From the NCBI RefSeq assembly GCF_001673365.1, contig NZ_LZLS01000104.1, positions 1-64,000 of the forward strand: 64,000 nucleotides of DNA, written 5' to 3'. Positions 39,956 to 48,987 of this stretch are shown piece after piece. Below the pieces are notes generated by a model. It saw only the letters and a program-made list of their open reading frames with translations, did not search any database and was not told where the DNA came from. Positions within the stretch are counted from its first letter, which is position 1. Each line of letters begins with the position of its first letter. The translations under genes were made by a program, and so were the position numbers. The DNA is from Mycobacterium asiaticum (GTDB taxonomy: Bacteria; Actinomycetota; Actinomycetes; Mycobacteriales; Mycobacteriaceae).

Positions 39956-41148
39956 TGACCAGACTCGCCCAGACGCTCGGCCTTTCCGAGATTCAGACCG
40001 AGATCGTCACCACCGTAAGGCAATTCGTCGACAAAGAGATCATTCCAACCGCGCCGGAACTCGAACGCACCGACACCTACCCGCAGGCCATCGTCGACGG
40101 CTTGCGCGACATGGGCCTGTTCGGCCTGATGATCCCCGAGGAGTACGGCGGGCTCGGCGAGTCGCTGCTGACCTACGCGCTGTGCGTCGAGGAACTCGCG
40201 CGCGGCTGGATGAGCGTGTCCGGCGTGCTCAACACCCACTTCATCGTGGCCTACATGCTGCGCCAGCACGGTACCGACGAGCAGAAGCAACGGTTCCTGC
40301 CGCGGATGGCTGTCGGCGAGACACGAGGCGCATTCTCGATGTCCGAACCGGAATTGGGCTCTGACGTTGCGGCAATTCGTACTCGGGCGACCCGCAACGA
40401 CGACGGCACCTACACCATTGACGGACAGAAGATGTGGCTCACCAACGGTGGCAGCTCCACGCTGGTGGCCGTGCTGGTGCGCACCGACGAGGGCGCCGAC
40501 AAACCCCACCGCAATCTGACCGCGTTCTTGGTCGAGAAGCCAACCGGATTTGGTGAAGTGCTTCCCGGTCTGATCATTCCGGGCAAGATCGACAAGCTCG
40601 GCTACAAGGGCATCGACACCACCGAACTCATCTTCGACGGCTACGGCGCCAGCGCCGATGACATCCTGGGCGGCCGGCCCGGTCAAGGCTTCTTTCAAAT
40701 GATGGACGGCATCGAGGTTGGTCGGGTCAACGTATCGGCGCGAGCATGCGGGATCGGGATTCGGGCTTTCGAGCTCGCGGTGCGCTACGCCCAGCAACGT
40801 CAGACCTTCGGCAAGCCGATCGCCGAGCACCAGGCCGTCGCGTTCCAGTTGGCTGAAATGGCCACCAAAGTCGAAGCGGCACATCTGATGATGGTCAATG
40901 CTGCGCGATTGAAGGATTCCGGCGAGCGCAATGATGTGGCCGCGGGCATGGCGAAATACCTTGCCAGTGAGTTCTGTTCGGAGGTGACCCAGCAGAGCTT
41001 CCGGATCCACGGCGGTTATGGCTACTCCAAGGAGTACGAGATCGAACGGCTCATGCGGGACGCGCCGTTCCTGCTCATCGGTGAGGGCACCAGCGAGATT
41101 CAAAAGCAGATCATCAGCAAACGGCTGCTCGACGAGTACCGGGCGTGA
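39955..41148 (+). CDS. Acyl-CoA dehydrogenase (FadE-type)
   Basis: 397 residues. Motifs: MIPEEYGGLGESLLTYAL, FSMSEPELGSDVAAIRTRATR, YTIDGQKMWLTNGG, KLGYKGIDTTELIFDGYG, AVRYAQQRQTFGKPIAEHQAVAFQLAEM, and the C-terminal GGYGYSKEYEIERLMRDA followed by LLIGEGTSEIQKQII, with the catalytic Glu region. Fourth gene in the SDR operon and start overlaps the CoA-transferase stop. It is a different subgroup from the divergent dehydrogenase at 35.5 kb, so the pathway has two desaturation steps or two chain lengths. Confidence 0.93.
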   Translation: MTRLAQTLGLSEIQTEIVTTVRQFVDKEIIPTAPELERTDTYPQAIVDGLRDMGLFGLMIPEEYGGLGESLLTYALCVEELARGWMSVSGVLNTHFIVAYMLRQHGTDEQKQRFLPRMAVGETRGAFSMSEPELGSDVAAIRTRATRNDDGTYTIDGQKMWLTNGGSSTLVAVLVRTDEGADKPHRNLTAFLVEKPTGFGEVLPGLIIPGKIDKLGYKGIDTTELIFDGYGASADDILGGRPGQGFFQMMDGIEVGRVNVSARACGIGIRAFELAVRYAQQRQTFGKPIAEHQAVAFQLAEMATKVEAAHLMMVNAARLKDSGERNDVAAGMAKYLASEFCSEVTQQSFRIHGGYGYSKEYEIERLMRDAPFLLIGEGTSEIQKQIISKRLLDEYRA

Positions 41149-41152
41149 CGCA

Positions 41153-41833
41153 ATGGGAGTCCCGGATTTCGGTGCGCGGCCGCAGCTTTCGGAAGATGTC
41201 GCCGGCGTGATCCGTCAGCGGATCTTCGAGGGCACGTATGCATCCGGACAGTATGTCCGGCTCGATCAGCTGGCCGTGGAGTTGGGGATAAGCGTCACGC
41301 CGGTGCGGGAGGCGTTGTTTGCGCTACGTGCCGAAGGTCTGGTCGCGCAGCAGCCGCGGAGGGGATTCGTGGTGTTGCCGTTGACCCAGCGTGATCTTGC
41401 CGATGTGGCTAACGTGCAGGCGCACGTCGGCGGCAAGCTCGCGGGGCGGGCCGCCCTGCACATCACCGACGAGCAGTTGCGCGATCTCAACGAAATCCAG
41501 GTGCGGCTCGAGGCGGCCTACGATGCCGGTGACGACGAAGAGAAAGTGCGACTCAATCACGAGTTCCACCGAGCCATCAATATCGCTGCGGACTCGCCGA
41601 AGTTGGCTCAGCTGATGTCGCAGATCACCCGCTATGCACCCCAATCGGTGTTCCCGATGATCGAGCACTGGCCGGACCAGGCCGTCAAGGACCATCGGCG
41701 GGTGCTGTCCGCACTCGGGGATCACGACGAGGCCGCGGCGCGCGCGGCGATGTCCGAACACCTTGCCGCCAGCGCAATTCCGTTGATCGACCACCTCATC
41801 GAACGTGGCGTGGTGGTGCAAGCGCAGGGGTAG
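41153..41833 (+). CDS. GntR-family regulator, FadR/FCD subfamily
   Basis: 226 residues starting MGVPDFGARPQLSEDVAGVIR, 4 bases after the dehydrogenase stop. The N-terminal winged helix (about 10-70) contains LDQLAVELGISVTPVREALFALRAEGLVAQQPRRGFVV. The C-terminal FCD ligand domain has metal-ligand-type residues in LNHEFHRAI and DHRRVLSALGDHDEAAARAAMSEHL. Such proteins typically repress catabolic operons and release DNA on binding an acid or acyl-CoA. Its likely target is the palindrome at 36706-36732. Confidence 0.92.
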   Translation: MGVPDFGARPQLSEDVAGVIRQRIFEGTYASGQYVRLDQLAVELGISVTPVREALFALRAEGLVAQQPRRGFVVLPLTQRDLADVANVQAHVGGKLAGRAALHITDEQLRDLNEIQVRLEAAYDAGDDEEKVRLNHEFHRAINIAADSPKLAQLMSQITRYAPQSVFPMIEHWPDQAVKDHRRVLSALGDHDEAAARAAMSEHLAASAIPLIDHLIERGVVVQAQG

Positions 41834-41886
41834 TCCTGCCCGGCTTAGCGAGTATGCACAGCGGTACGGTGACGCGCCGCTCAGGC

Positions 41887-43275
41887 TCAAGTGGTCGCTG
41901 GCAATGTCTGCACGCTCGTGCCCCGGACGGCTGAGGCGGCCCGGCGGCGGGCGAACAGTCGCTGCTCGATCATGCGGTCCACTTCTCGCCGCACGTCGCG
42001 ACGCACGGTTCGCCACAGCTCAGTGCGCGACACCTTCGGGTCGCGCACTGCCGCCGCCACCCACCGGACCAGTCGGCCCGCCGTGAAGACATCGGTCGGT
42101 AAGCGGTTGCGGGAGAAGACATCCAGTAGCTCGGTAGCCCCGTCGGGTCGCCGCGCGAACCAGCGGTAGGCCGCATCCTCGATCGGGGATAGCGTGTCGC
42201 TGCGGCCGAGCAGGTTGGCCCACTGGTACATCGGCAGGCATTGCTCGTCGCGGTCGTGCTCCCAGGCAACCAGTGCCGCATCGAGCCCGCGCGGATTGTC
42301 GAGATGGGCTGCCGTCGCCTCGCCCAGCAACCTTCCGAAGCGCAGGGCGTCCCGAATACCCTGGGCCGTCACCGGATCTTTGAAGTGGCCCGCGTCGCCG
42401 GCCAGCGCCCACCCGGGTCCCTGTGAGTGTCGGAAGTACGACGGGTGGGAATGCGACACCCGGATCTTGCCGACTCGATTACACTCGCTCAGTCGGTCTG
42501 AGAAGGGGGGAACCCGTCGAATCGCATCGGTGAATGCGGCTTCGGAATCGTGCCGGAACTCATCACCGCGGTACACCGGTGGCATCAGCAGCGCCACCAA
42601 TTGCCCACCGTCGCAAGGGAACACAGTGGCCAGGTCGTCGCCGTAGCGCCATTGCATGGCCAGCTCGCGCAGATCGTCGCGGGTGTCCTCGTAATAGGCG
42701 TAGGCCATCATGCGTTGGTTGTCCCAACGGTGGTGTTCGCCGGCAGCGACCAAGCGCGCCACGGTGGAGCGCCTACCGTCCGCTCCCACCACCAACTTGG
42801 CGCTGATCGTGCCTTCAGAACCCTCAGAGGCTCCCCTTCGTCCCCGGTAACCTACCCCGGTGACCCGACCGTTCGAGTCACGCAGCAGATCAGTCACCCG
42901 AATGCGTTCTCGCACTTGCGCTCCGGCCGCGCGCGCGGTCTGAACCAGCGCGAGATCCAACCCGGGCCGCCGCACACAGCTACCGGCGGCGTTGCGTTGC
43001 CGGGGATCGAATCTGCCGACCACTTCGACGCCAGGTGCGGCCAGTCCGGCGCGAGTATGCATCGGTGCTCCGAGTTGCAGCACCCGGTCGCGGGCGCCCA
43101 GCAGTTCCAACTCGGCCCAGTGGTGCGGGAAGAACAGGTGGGTGGACAGGGTGTCCGAGGGAAAACTCGTGCCGTCGAGCGCGATGACGCTGCGGCCGCG
43201 CTGTGCGAAGGCGATTGCGGCGGCGCTACCCGCGCAACGACTTCCGACAATGACGACGTCCGCACATTCGCCCAT
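41887..43275 (-). CDS. FAD-dependent oxidoreductase (monooxygenase/geranylgeranyl-reductase-like)
   Basis: 462 residues. The N-terminal Rossmann motif ADVVIVGSRCAGSAAAIAFAQRG departs slightly from GxGxxG (GSRCAG). The conserved second FAD motif is in GPGWALAGDAGHFKDPVTAQGIRDALRFG, and the mid-region DG motif is in KLVVGADGRRSTVARLV. These three place it in the p-hydroxybenzoate-hydroxylase superfamily; the substrate is unknown. The ATG giving MGECADVVIVG is preferred over one 14 codons upstream. Divergent from a TetR gene, which may regulate it. Confidence 0.85.
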   Translation of the reverse strand: MGECADVVIVGSRCAGSAAAIAFAQRGRSVIALDGTSFPSDTLSTHLFFPHHWAELELLGARDRVLQLGAPMHTRAGLAAPGVEVVGRFDPRQRNAAGSCVRRPGLDLALVQTARAAGAQVRERIRVTDLLRDSNGRVTGVGYRGRRGASEGSEGTISAKLVVGADGRRSTVARLVAAGEHHRWDNQRMMAYAYYEDTRDDLRELAMQWRYGDDLATVFPCDGGQLVALLMPPVYRGDEFRHDSEAAFTDAIRRVPPFSDRLSECNRVGKIRVSHSHPSYFRHSQGPGWALAGDAGHFKDPVTAQGIRDALRFGRLLGEATAAHLDNPRGLDAALVAWEHDRDEQCLPMYQWANLLGRSDTLSPIEDAAYRWFARRPDGATELLDVFSRNRLPTDVFTAGRLVRWVAAAVRDPKVSRTELWRTVRRDVRREVDRMIEQRLFARRRAASAVRGTSVQTLPATT

Positions 43276-43317
43276 AGCAGAGAGGATGCCAGTTGAAGGG
43301 CTGTTTTGGAAGGGCAT

Positions 43318-43333
43318 TCAGTTTATGAATTGA
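43318..43333. promoter_or_regulatory. Imperfect palindrome between the FAD oxidoreductase and TetR genes
   Basis: TCAGTTTATGAATTGA pairs at 12 of 16 positions and lies 28 bp before the TetR start in an AT-rich island unlike the flanks. It is a plausible autoregulatory operator for the adjacent TetR. Confidence 0.35.
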
Positions 43334-43360
43334 CTTCTAATTGGCCTCCAGGCTTATCCT

Positions 43361-44056
43361 GTGCCCGTGTCAGTTGGCCACGCTCGAGCCGAACGCAGAC
43401 GCGCGCGGACCCGGACGATGATCCTGGATGCCGCCGAGGTGGTCTTCAGTCGCGAAGGCTACGACGCAGCGCGTATCGAGGAGATCGCCGCAGCGGCCGA
43501 CGTGTCGGTCGGCTCGATCTACACCCATTTCGACGGCAAGCGGGGTGTGTATCTACACCTCGTCGATCGGTCCCTTGAGTTGTTCGCCGACTACATGACG
43601 CGGAGCGAGGATCCGGCGTTGACGGCTTTGCAGCGGGTCCTCGCCGGCGGCGACGCCTACCTACGGTTCCATCTCGAGCGCCCGGGCGCGTTCCACTTCT
43701 TGGCTTACCGAAACCCCGGTACCACACCACTTTCCGGTGACGAGGGACCCGAGGCGAAGATCCGCGACCGGGTCGGTGAATTGCTGGCGCGGTTCGCCGC
43801 GCAGATCGACGACGCGATTACCGCGGGGGAGGCACGTGCCGTCGATTCGATGCGCCTGACCCGGTATCTGTGGGGTGCGTGGAACGGAGTGATCGCGCTT
43901 CGCCTGCAGCCCGAGGGGCTGGCGTTGACGGAGGCTGAGATCGCCGAGACGCTGGAACTGGCCCGCTGGTTGCTTCGGGAGGGACTGGCCAGCCCGGCAT
44001 TGCGCGATGACAACGGTGAAGTCGGCGACCGCGTTCCGCTACCGCGAATCACATGA
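43361..44056 (+). CDS. TetR-family regulator divergent from the FAD oxidoreductase
   Basis: 231 residues, GTG start at 43361 (another GTG two codons later). The helix-turn-helix region reads ILDAAEVVFSREGYDAARIEEIAAAADVSVGSIYTHFDGKRGVYLHLV, close to the TetR consensus. The C-terminal ligand domain (about 75-215) includes RFHLERPGAFHFLAYRNPG, seen in regulators of lipid genes. It probably controls itself and the divergent oxidoreductase; it sits between the two larger catabolic segments and could also act more widely. Confidence 0.88.
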   Translation: MPVSVGHARAERRRARTRTMILDAAEVVFSREGYDAARIEEIAAAADVSVGSIYTHFDGKRGVYLHLVDRSLELFADYMTRSEDPALTALQRVLAGGDAYLRFHLERPGAFHFLAYRNPGTTPLSGDEGPEAKIRDRVGELLARFAAQIDDAITAGEARAVDSMRLTRYLWGAWNGVIALRLQPEGLALTEAEIAETLELARWLLREGLASPALRDDNGEVGDRVPLPRIT

Positions 44057-44107
44057 GGTGAAGGTGATCTGTTGGTAGTCCGGCGCCGCTGGGCATACGC
44101 TGCAAAA

Positions 44108-44467
44108 ATGCAGTCCACCCGTACGATCGCCGTGATGGTTGCGTGCGTGTCCACGATCGCTCTGGCGCCGCCTGCCGCGGCCGACCCGCTGGACCCGATC
44201 CCAGGCAACGGTGTGTTCGTGGTGGGGCCTGATGTTGCACCCGGCCTCTACCGCACCGCCGGGTCGGCGTCGACCTTCGGAGTGTGGATCAACAACGTGC
44301 CGACCCAGGACTCGATGTGCGCATGGTTCACCTACAGCACTCCGGACGCGAACAAAGAGCATGTGCTGCAGACCAATATCTCCGTCGGCCCGATGTTCGC
44401 GAACATCAACACGTCGGTGAAAGCTTTCGAGTCGCAGAACTGTCAACCGTGGACGCGCGTCCCCTAG
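44108..44467 (+). CDS. Small secreted protein of unknown function
   Basis: 119 residues. The signal peptide MQSTRTIAVMVACVSTIALAPPAAA has a clear cleavage site before DPLDPIPGNG, so the mature protein is about 94 residues. Two mature cysteines (DSMCAWFTY, ESQNCQPW) could form one disulfide. The core GVFVVGPDVAPGLYRTAGSAS resembles a repeat-type fold found in several secreted actinobacterial proteins. The start is the ATG at the signal peptide; upstream frame adds a basic run without support. Convergent, overlapping the following FadD gene by 4 bp. Confidence 0.82.
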   Translation: MQSTRTIAVMVACVSTIALAPPAAADPLDPIPGNGVFVVGPDVAPGLYRTAGSASTFGVWINNVPTQDSMCAWFTYSTPDANKEHVLQTNISVGPMFANINTSVKAFESQNCQPWTRVP

Positions 44468-45990
44468 GGGTCGGCTCGGCTCAACAGCATCTCGCGCAAT
44501 CGCGCGATGTCCACCTTTCCGGTGCCGCCGCGTGGGACGTCGTCATCGGAGGCCAACAAAACCCACGCGGTCGGCACCTTGAACGAGCTGAGTAATTGCC
44601 TTGCCGCCGAACGTAACTGACTCACGGTCAGGCCGCGGCACACCACAGCCGCACCCACCCGCCCGCCGGTAGCGGCGGACAGGTTGGTGACGAAGGCGTT
44701 GTCCACACCGTCGATGCTGCGCAGTGCCTTTTCGACCTCACTCGGATAGACGGTGGCGCCACTGACTTTGAACATGTCGTCGCAGCGGCCGTGGTAGAAC
44801 AGGAAGCCGTCGGCGTCGAGGCGCCCGAGGTCGCCGGTGGGATAGAACCCGTCGGCAGTGAACAACTCGTCGCGACTGCGGCGGCAGATTCCGCGTAGTG
44901 TGTGCGGGCCCCGAAGCTGGATCATGCCGATCGTTTCGGCGGGGACGGGCTCGCCGCTATCCGGATCGACGATGCGAACTTCCATGCCGGGAAAGGGTTT
45001 TCCGCAGCTGCCCCAGGCCGACCGGGGGAGGTCGGTGTCGGCGGTGTAGCCGCTGTAGGGGCCGAAAGCCTCGGTCATGCCGAATAGTGTTGCCCGTGCG
45101 CCCTTGGCCGCACGCTGCTCGACGGGCAGTAGCGCTTCCAGGCTGCCCGGGCGTAACGCGGACAGGTCGGTCCGTATCCGGTCGGGATGCCGCGCCAACG
45201 CTTCTGCCTGGTCCGGCCAGCCTCGGAACAGCGTCACGCGCTCCCGTTGCAGTAAGCGCAGGGTCGTATCGGGTTGCGGCCGTTCCTCGGTCACCAGGGT
45301 GGCCCCCGCGAGAAGGGCCGACAGGATGCCGCTGCCGAATCCACCGACCCAGAAGAACGGCATGGGCAGATACAACCGAGTGTCGGAGGTGATGCACCGG
45401 GCTGCCAGGCCCGATTCCACTGCTCCCAGCGCGCTTCCGTGCGAGTGCATGACGCCCTTGGGTGGGCCACTGCTTCCCGAGGTGAACATGATGACGAGCG
45501 GGTCCGCGGCGGTGACCGTCGTGGTTAGGGCATCGGCGACGCGTCGCGCCGGTTCGAGAGCAGTGGGCTGCGCGAATCGGTCTATCGGCCAGATATGTTG
45601 CAGGGCAGGAAGTTCAATCGGAGACGCCGACCGGGCTGCGTCGAGGTAGCGATTGCCACGGAACTCTTCGACACCGACCAGGAACTGCACCGACGCCATG
45701 CGCAGTTGCGCGACGAGTTCGCCGGGCCGTAGCAGGGTGCTCAGCGGAACCAGTACGGCGCCGATGCGGGTCAGCGCGATCGCGATCTGCACCCAGCGCG
45801 AGCAGTTGGGCATGACCAGTGCAACCCGGGTGCCCTTGCGCACCCCTTGGGCAAGGAATGCCGCGGCCAAAGCGGCGGTGCTCGCATCGAGTTCGGCATA
45901 GCTGACCCGCGCACCCGGGTCGATCACCATGGGCTTGGCACCATGCCGGGCGGCTTGCGATCGCACCAGTGAATCGACGGTGTCGGTCAC
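44464..45990 (-). CDS. Acyl-CoA synthetase (FadD-type), last gene of a six-gene operon
   Basis: 508 residues of the ANL adenylating superfamily. The AMP-binding P-loop is VIMFTSGSSGPPKGVMHSH, motif II YPTGDLGRLDADGFLFYHGR, then FKVSGATVYPSEVEKAL, and the catalytic Lys is in GGTGKVDIARL. It forms an acyl-AMP then acyl-CoA. Its start overlaps the stop of the upstream paralogue (ATGA type). Three such enzymes in a row suggest alternative substrates or successive intermediates of one pathway. Confidence 0.92.
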   Translation of the reverse strand: MTDTVDSLVRSQAARHGAKPMVIDPGARVSYAELDASTAALAAAFLAQGVRKGTRVALVMPNCSRWVQIAIALTRIGAVLVPLSTLLRPGELVAQLRMASVQFLVGVEEFRGNRYLDAARSASPIELPALQHIWPIDRFAQPTALEPARRVADALTTTVTAADPLVIMFTSGSSGPPKGVMHSHGSALGAVESGLAARCITSDTRLYLPMPFFWVGGFGSGILSALLAGATLVTEERPQPDTTLRLLQRERVTLFRGWPDQAEALARHPDRIRTDLSALRPGSLEALLPVEQRAAKGARATLFGMTEAFGPYSGYTADTDLPRSAWGSCGKPFPGMEVRIVDPDSGEPVPAETIGMIQLRGPHTLRGICRRSRDELFTADGFYPTGDLGRLDADGFLFYHGRCDDMFKVSGATVYPSEVEKALRSIDGVDNAFVTNLSAATGGRVGAAVVCRGLTVSQLRSAARQLLSSFKVPTAWVLLASDDDVPRGGTGKVDIARLREMLLSRADP

Positions 45991-47534
45991 GAGAACAACT
46001 TCTTCAGTCGTGCGGTGTCGACTTTCCCGCTGGACAGCAGCGGAATGTCGGAGCGAGGCACGGCGACGAAACGCCTGGGGACCTTATACGCCGACAGATC
46101 GGCTTTGAGGCGCTCGCGCAGCGTCGCTTCGTCGAACTCGACAGAGCCCTCCGCCGAAACGATGACCGCAGCCACGAGTTGGCCGCGATCCGCGTCGGGC
46201 AACCCGAACACGTGCGCGGTGAAACCGAGGGCACCTATTGCCTTTTCGACTTCGGCGGCAGAGACATTCGCCCCTGCGGTCTTGATCATGCCGGACCGCC
46301 GGCCCACGAAATAGAAGAACCCGTCATCGTCGGCGCGCACCAGATCTTCTGTGTGGAACCAGCCATCGGCGTCGAAGCACGTCTCCGGGCTGCGCTTGTA
46401 GTACCCCTGCATCACATACGGCCCGCGGATGCACAGTTCGCCTACCGTGCCGCCTTGGACGGGTGCGCCGGTAGCGGGGTCGACGATCATCGTCTCGAAG
46501 CCCGGCGCCGGCTTGCCGTACGAGCCGCGCCGGTGCTCGGGTTGGTCGGATTCGTCGCCGCTGATCAACAACACGCTGCCGGCCTCGGTCATCCCCAGCA
46601 TGTTGTGCCGCAGTTCCGGGTCGGCCGGCCGGGTATCGGGCGCCATGATCGGGTAGAGGTTGCCGCGCCGCAGGGAGGACAGGTCGCGACGCGGGTAGCT
46701 CGGGTGTTCAGCCAAGTGCGCGATGCCTGCCACGAATCCGTTGGTAATGGTGGGCTTTTCGGCTTCGATCAGATCGAGGACCGCGCCTGCATCCGTGGCG
46801 TTGGAGCAGACCAGTGTCGACCCCGCAACCAAGGTGGCCAGCAGCCCGAATGCCAACCCGCCGATCCAGAAGAACGGCGAGTTGCAGAACAATCTGTCCT
46901 GGGCGCTCAGGCCGCGAATCGCATTGAGATTGCGTTGGTGCTCGAGCAGTGCGGAGTGGGTGTGCACCACCCCCTTGGGGGCGCTGGTCGAGCCTGACGT
47001 GTACACAATCGTCATCACGTCAGATCCGTCGACATCGTCTTCCATCGCCCGCAGCAACTCGAACGCGGCGCCGGGTCCGGGCCGCGGGTCGATCCGGACG
47101 TGCCGAAGTTGCGGAACGGTAGGACAGAACAATTGGCCCGATAAGTCGATGTCGCCGAGCAGTTCGGTCAATTGCCGCGCATAGTCGTGCGAGCGAAAGG
47201 AACTCGCGCTCAACAGGACCGACACGTCACTGTGTACCAGCTGCTGATGCAGTTCGCGCGTGGTTGCGAAGGTGGAGAACGGCACCACCACAGCGCCGAT
47301 GCGCACGGCCGCCAGCATGGCGACGACGAAGTCGGAACCGTTGGGGTGCAGCACCCCCACGTGTGTGCCCTTGCCGACGCCGAGCGTGATCAGCTCGCGC
47401 GCCAGTTCCGCCGACCGCCGGTCGGTGTCGGAGTAGCTGAGCCGCTCCCCGTCGCAGACGAGCAGCGGGTGATCGGCACGCGAGTCGGCCTGATGCCGAA
47501 GCAACCGGGCGATTGTTGCGAACTCACCGGGCAT
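45987..47534 (-). CDS. Acyl-CoA synthetase (FadD-type)
   Basis: 515 residues, ANL superfamily. P-loop IVYTSGSTSAPKGVVHTH, motif II FHTEDLVRADDDGFFYFVGRRSGMIKTAGANVSAAEVEKAI, catalytic Lys in LLSSGKVDTARLKKL. The start ATG 47534 (MPGEFATIARLLRHQ) overlaps the upstream gene's end by 11 bases; an ATG ten codons earlier is possible but lies deeper in that gene. Closest in sequence style to the downstream copy. Confidence 0.92.
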   Translation of the reverse strand: MPGEFATIARLLRHQADSRADHPLLVCDGERLSYSDTDRRSAELARELITLGVGKGTHVGVLHPNGSDFVVAMLAAVRIGAVVVPFSTFATTRELHQQLVHSDVSVLLSASSFRSHDYARQLTELLGDIDLSGQLFCPTVPQLRHVRIDPRPGPGAAFELLRAMEDDVDGSDVMTIVYTSGSTSAPKGVVHTHSALLEHQRNLNAIRGLSAQDRLFCNSPFFWIGGLAFGLLATLVAGSTLVCSNATDAGAVLDLIEAEKPTITNGFVAGIAHLAEHPSYPRRDLSSLRRGNLYPIMAPDTRPADPELRHNMLGMTEAGSVLLISGDESDQPEHRRGSYGKPAPGFETMIVDPATGAPVQGGTVGELCIRGPYVMQGYYKRSPETCFDADGWFHTEDLVRADDDGFFYFVGRRSGMIKTAGANVSAAEVEKAIGALGFTAHVFGLPDADRGQLVAAVIVSAEGSVEFDEATLRERLKADLSAYKVPRRFVAVPRSDIPLLSSGKVDTARLKKLFS

Positions 47535-48987
47535 GGTCGGCCGCGAAATAGCCTTTGACGGCACCCAGATCAGCCTTGCCGGACGGGGTACGGGGGATGG
47601 CGGCTACGATGGCGATCTCGGTAGGAATCTCGTAGCGGGCCAGCCGGTTTCGCAAGTACTCGACCAGTTCGTCGACTGATGCGGACCCCCGCAGCTCCAC
47701 CATCGCCACCGGTGTCTCGCCGAGCCGCTCGTCGCGGCGTCCGATCACGGCCGCACCGGCGACGGCAGGGTGGCTCTCCAGCGCGTCGCGAACATCGTCG
47801 GGCATCACCTTGAACCCGCCGCGGATGATCGCCTGATCGGCCCGACCGACTATCCAGACAAACCCGTCGGAGTCGATGCGCGCCATGTCGGTGGTACGCA
47901 TCCATGGGGCCGACGGTCCTAGCTGTCCCGGCTTGACTTCCAACTGTCCCACCTGGTCTGCCGGCACGGGCGCACCGCCGTCGTCGACCACCCGCAGTTG
48001 TGCGCCGGCGTTGGCGCGGCCCACGCTGCCCCGCTTGACGCTCCAGTGGCGCTCGTGGTCGGCGAGCGTCCAGCCGGCAACCCCGCCCCCGAATTCGGTT
48101 GCCGCGTAGGAAGTGAGGACGGGAATTCCGTACTTGTCGGTAAACGCATCGGCATCGTCGGCGGACAACGGGGCGGTCCCGCAGGTGACGGCCCGGATGC
48201 CGGACAGGTCGTCGCGGGTCAGGTCCGAGTGCAACACCGTGCGTAGTGCGGCCGGAACCAGCGACACCGTGCGTGGCCGGTGCCTGCGCACCGCCGCAGC
48301 CCAGGCTTGGAGCTCGAATCGCTCCAGCAGGACGAAAGGCCTTGCCTCCGCGATGCATTGCAGCACTCGGAATACACCGCCGATATGCACCAGAGGTGAG
48401 TTAACGATGGCCACCCCGCGACGCACCTCGGCAGGCGTGGCGGCGGTGCGGTAGTCGCGGCCCATCACGCTGTAGGCCAGCATGTCGTAATGCAGGTCGA
48501 TGCGCTTCGGCGGGCCGGTGGTGCCACTGGTGAGCATTCGGACTGCCACATCCGAACAGCCACTCGAAACAGTCGGTGCTTGGGCAGGCCGATCGAAGAG
48601 CCCGGATATCGAAACCGTCTCCGCCCCAGCCGTATTGGCGGCCAGAATCGCCAGGTCCTCGGATTCCCCGATGATCAACGGCAACCGCAGCGCCTCGATA
48701 TCGGCGCGGGTGCGTTCGTCGCCGCGAGAGGGATTGACGGTGACCACCGTCCCGCCACTCAGCAGCACACCGAGAAAGGCTGCCACATGCGCGGGCTTGT
48801 TACGCAACAGCATCCCGACGTCGCCGCACTGCGCCAGTGCCGCTATCTGCCAGGCCGCAGCGCCGAGCTGTCCCCACGACAACCACCGGCCCCCGTATAC
48901 GTCGTATTCGGGGTATTCGAGGGCCGGCGAATCCGGTTGCAGATCCAATACATCGGCAATGCGCCGGGTGAGCGGGTGAACGGGCAC
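47524..48987 (-). CDS. Acyl-CoA synthetase (FadD-type), divergent member
   Basis: 487 residues. GTG start at 48987 overlaps the crotonase stop (TAGTG); the longer open frame upstream is antisense-like and lies inside the crotonase gene. The P-loop is MLTSGTTGPPKRIDLHYD, in which the usual Lys-Gly is Lys-Arg, and the fatty-acid tunnel residues differ from the two paralogues. Motif II is TDMARIDSDGFVWIVGRADQAIIRGGFKV, and the catalytic Lys is in TPSGKADLGAVKGYF. Function as an adenylating enzyme is likely; specificity differs. Confidence 0.9.
   Translation of the reverse strand: MPVHPLTRRIADVLDLQPDSPALEYPEYDVYGGRWLSWGQLGAAAWQIAALAQCGDVGMLLRNKPAHVAAFLGVLLSGGTVVTVNPSRGDERTRADIEALRLPLIIGESEDLAILAANTAGAETVSISGLFDRPAQAPTVSSGCSDVAVRMLTSGTTGPPKRIDLHYDMLAYSVMGRDYRTAATPAEVRRGVAIVNSPLVHIGGVFRVLQCIAEARPFVLLERFELQAWAAAVRRHRPRTVSLVPAALRTVLHSDLTRDDLSGIRAVTCGTAPLSADDADAFTDKYGIPVLTSYAATEFGGGVAGWTLADHERHWSVKRGSVGRANAGAQLRVVDDGGAPVPADQVGQLEVKPGQLGPSAPWMRTTDMARIDSDGFVWIVGRADQAIIRGGFKVMPDDVRDALESHPAVAGAAVIGRRDERLGETPVAMVELRGSASVDELVEYLRNRLARYEIPTEIAIVAAIPRTPSGKADLGAVKGYFAADHAR

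Noticed and set aside
39790..41103. 437-codon minus-strand frame
   Set aside because: Antisense to an acyl-CoA dehydrogenase with all its motifs; no domain on the opposite strand.
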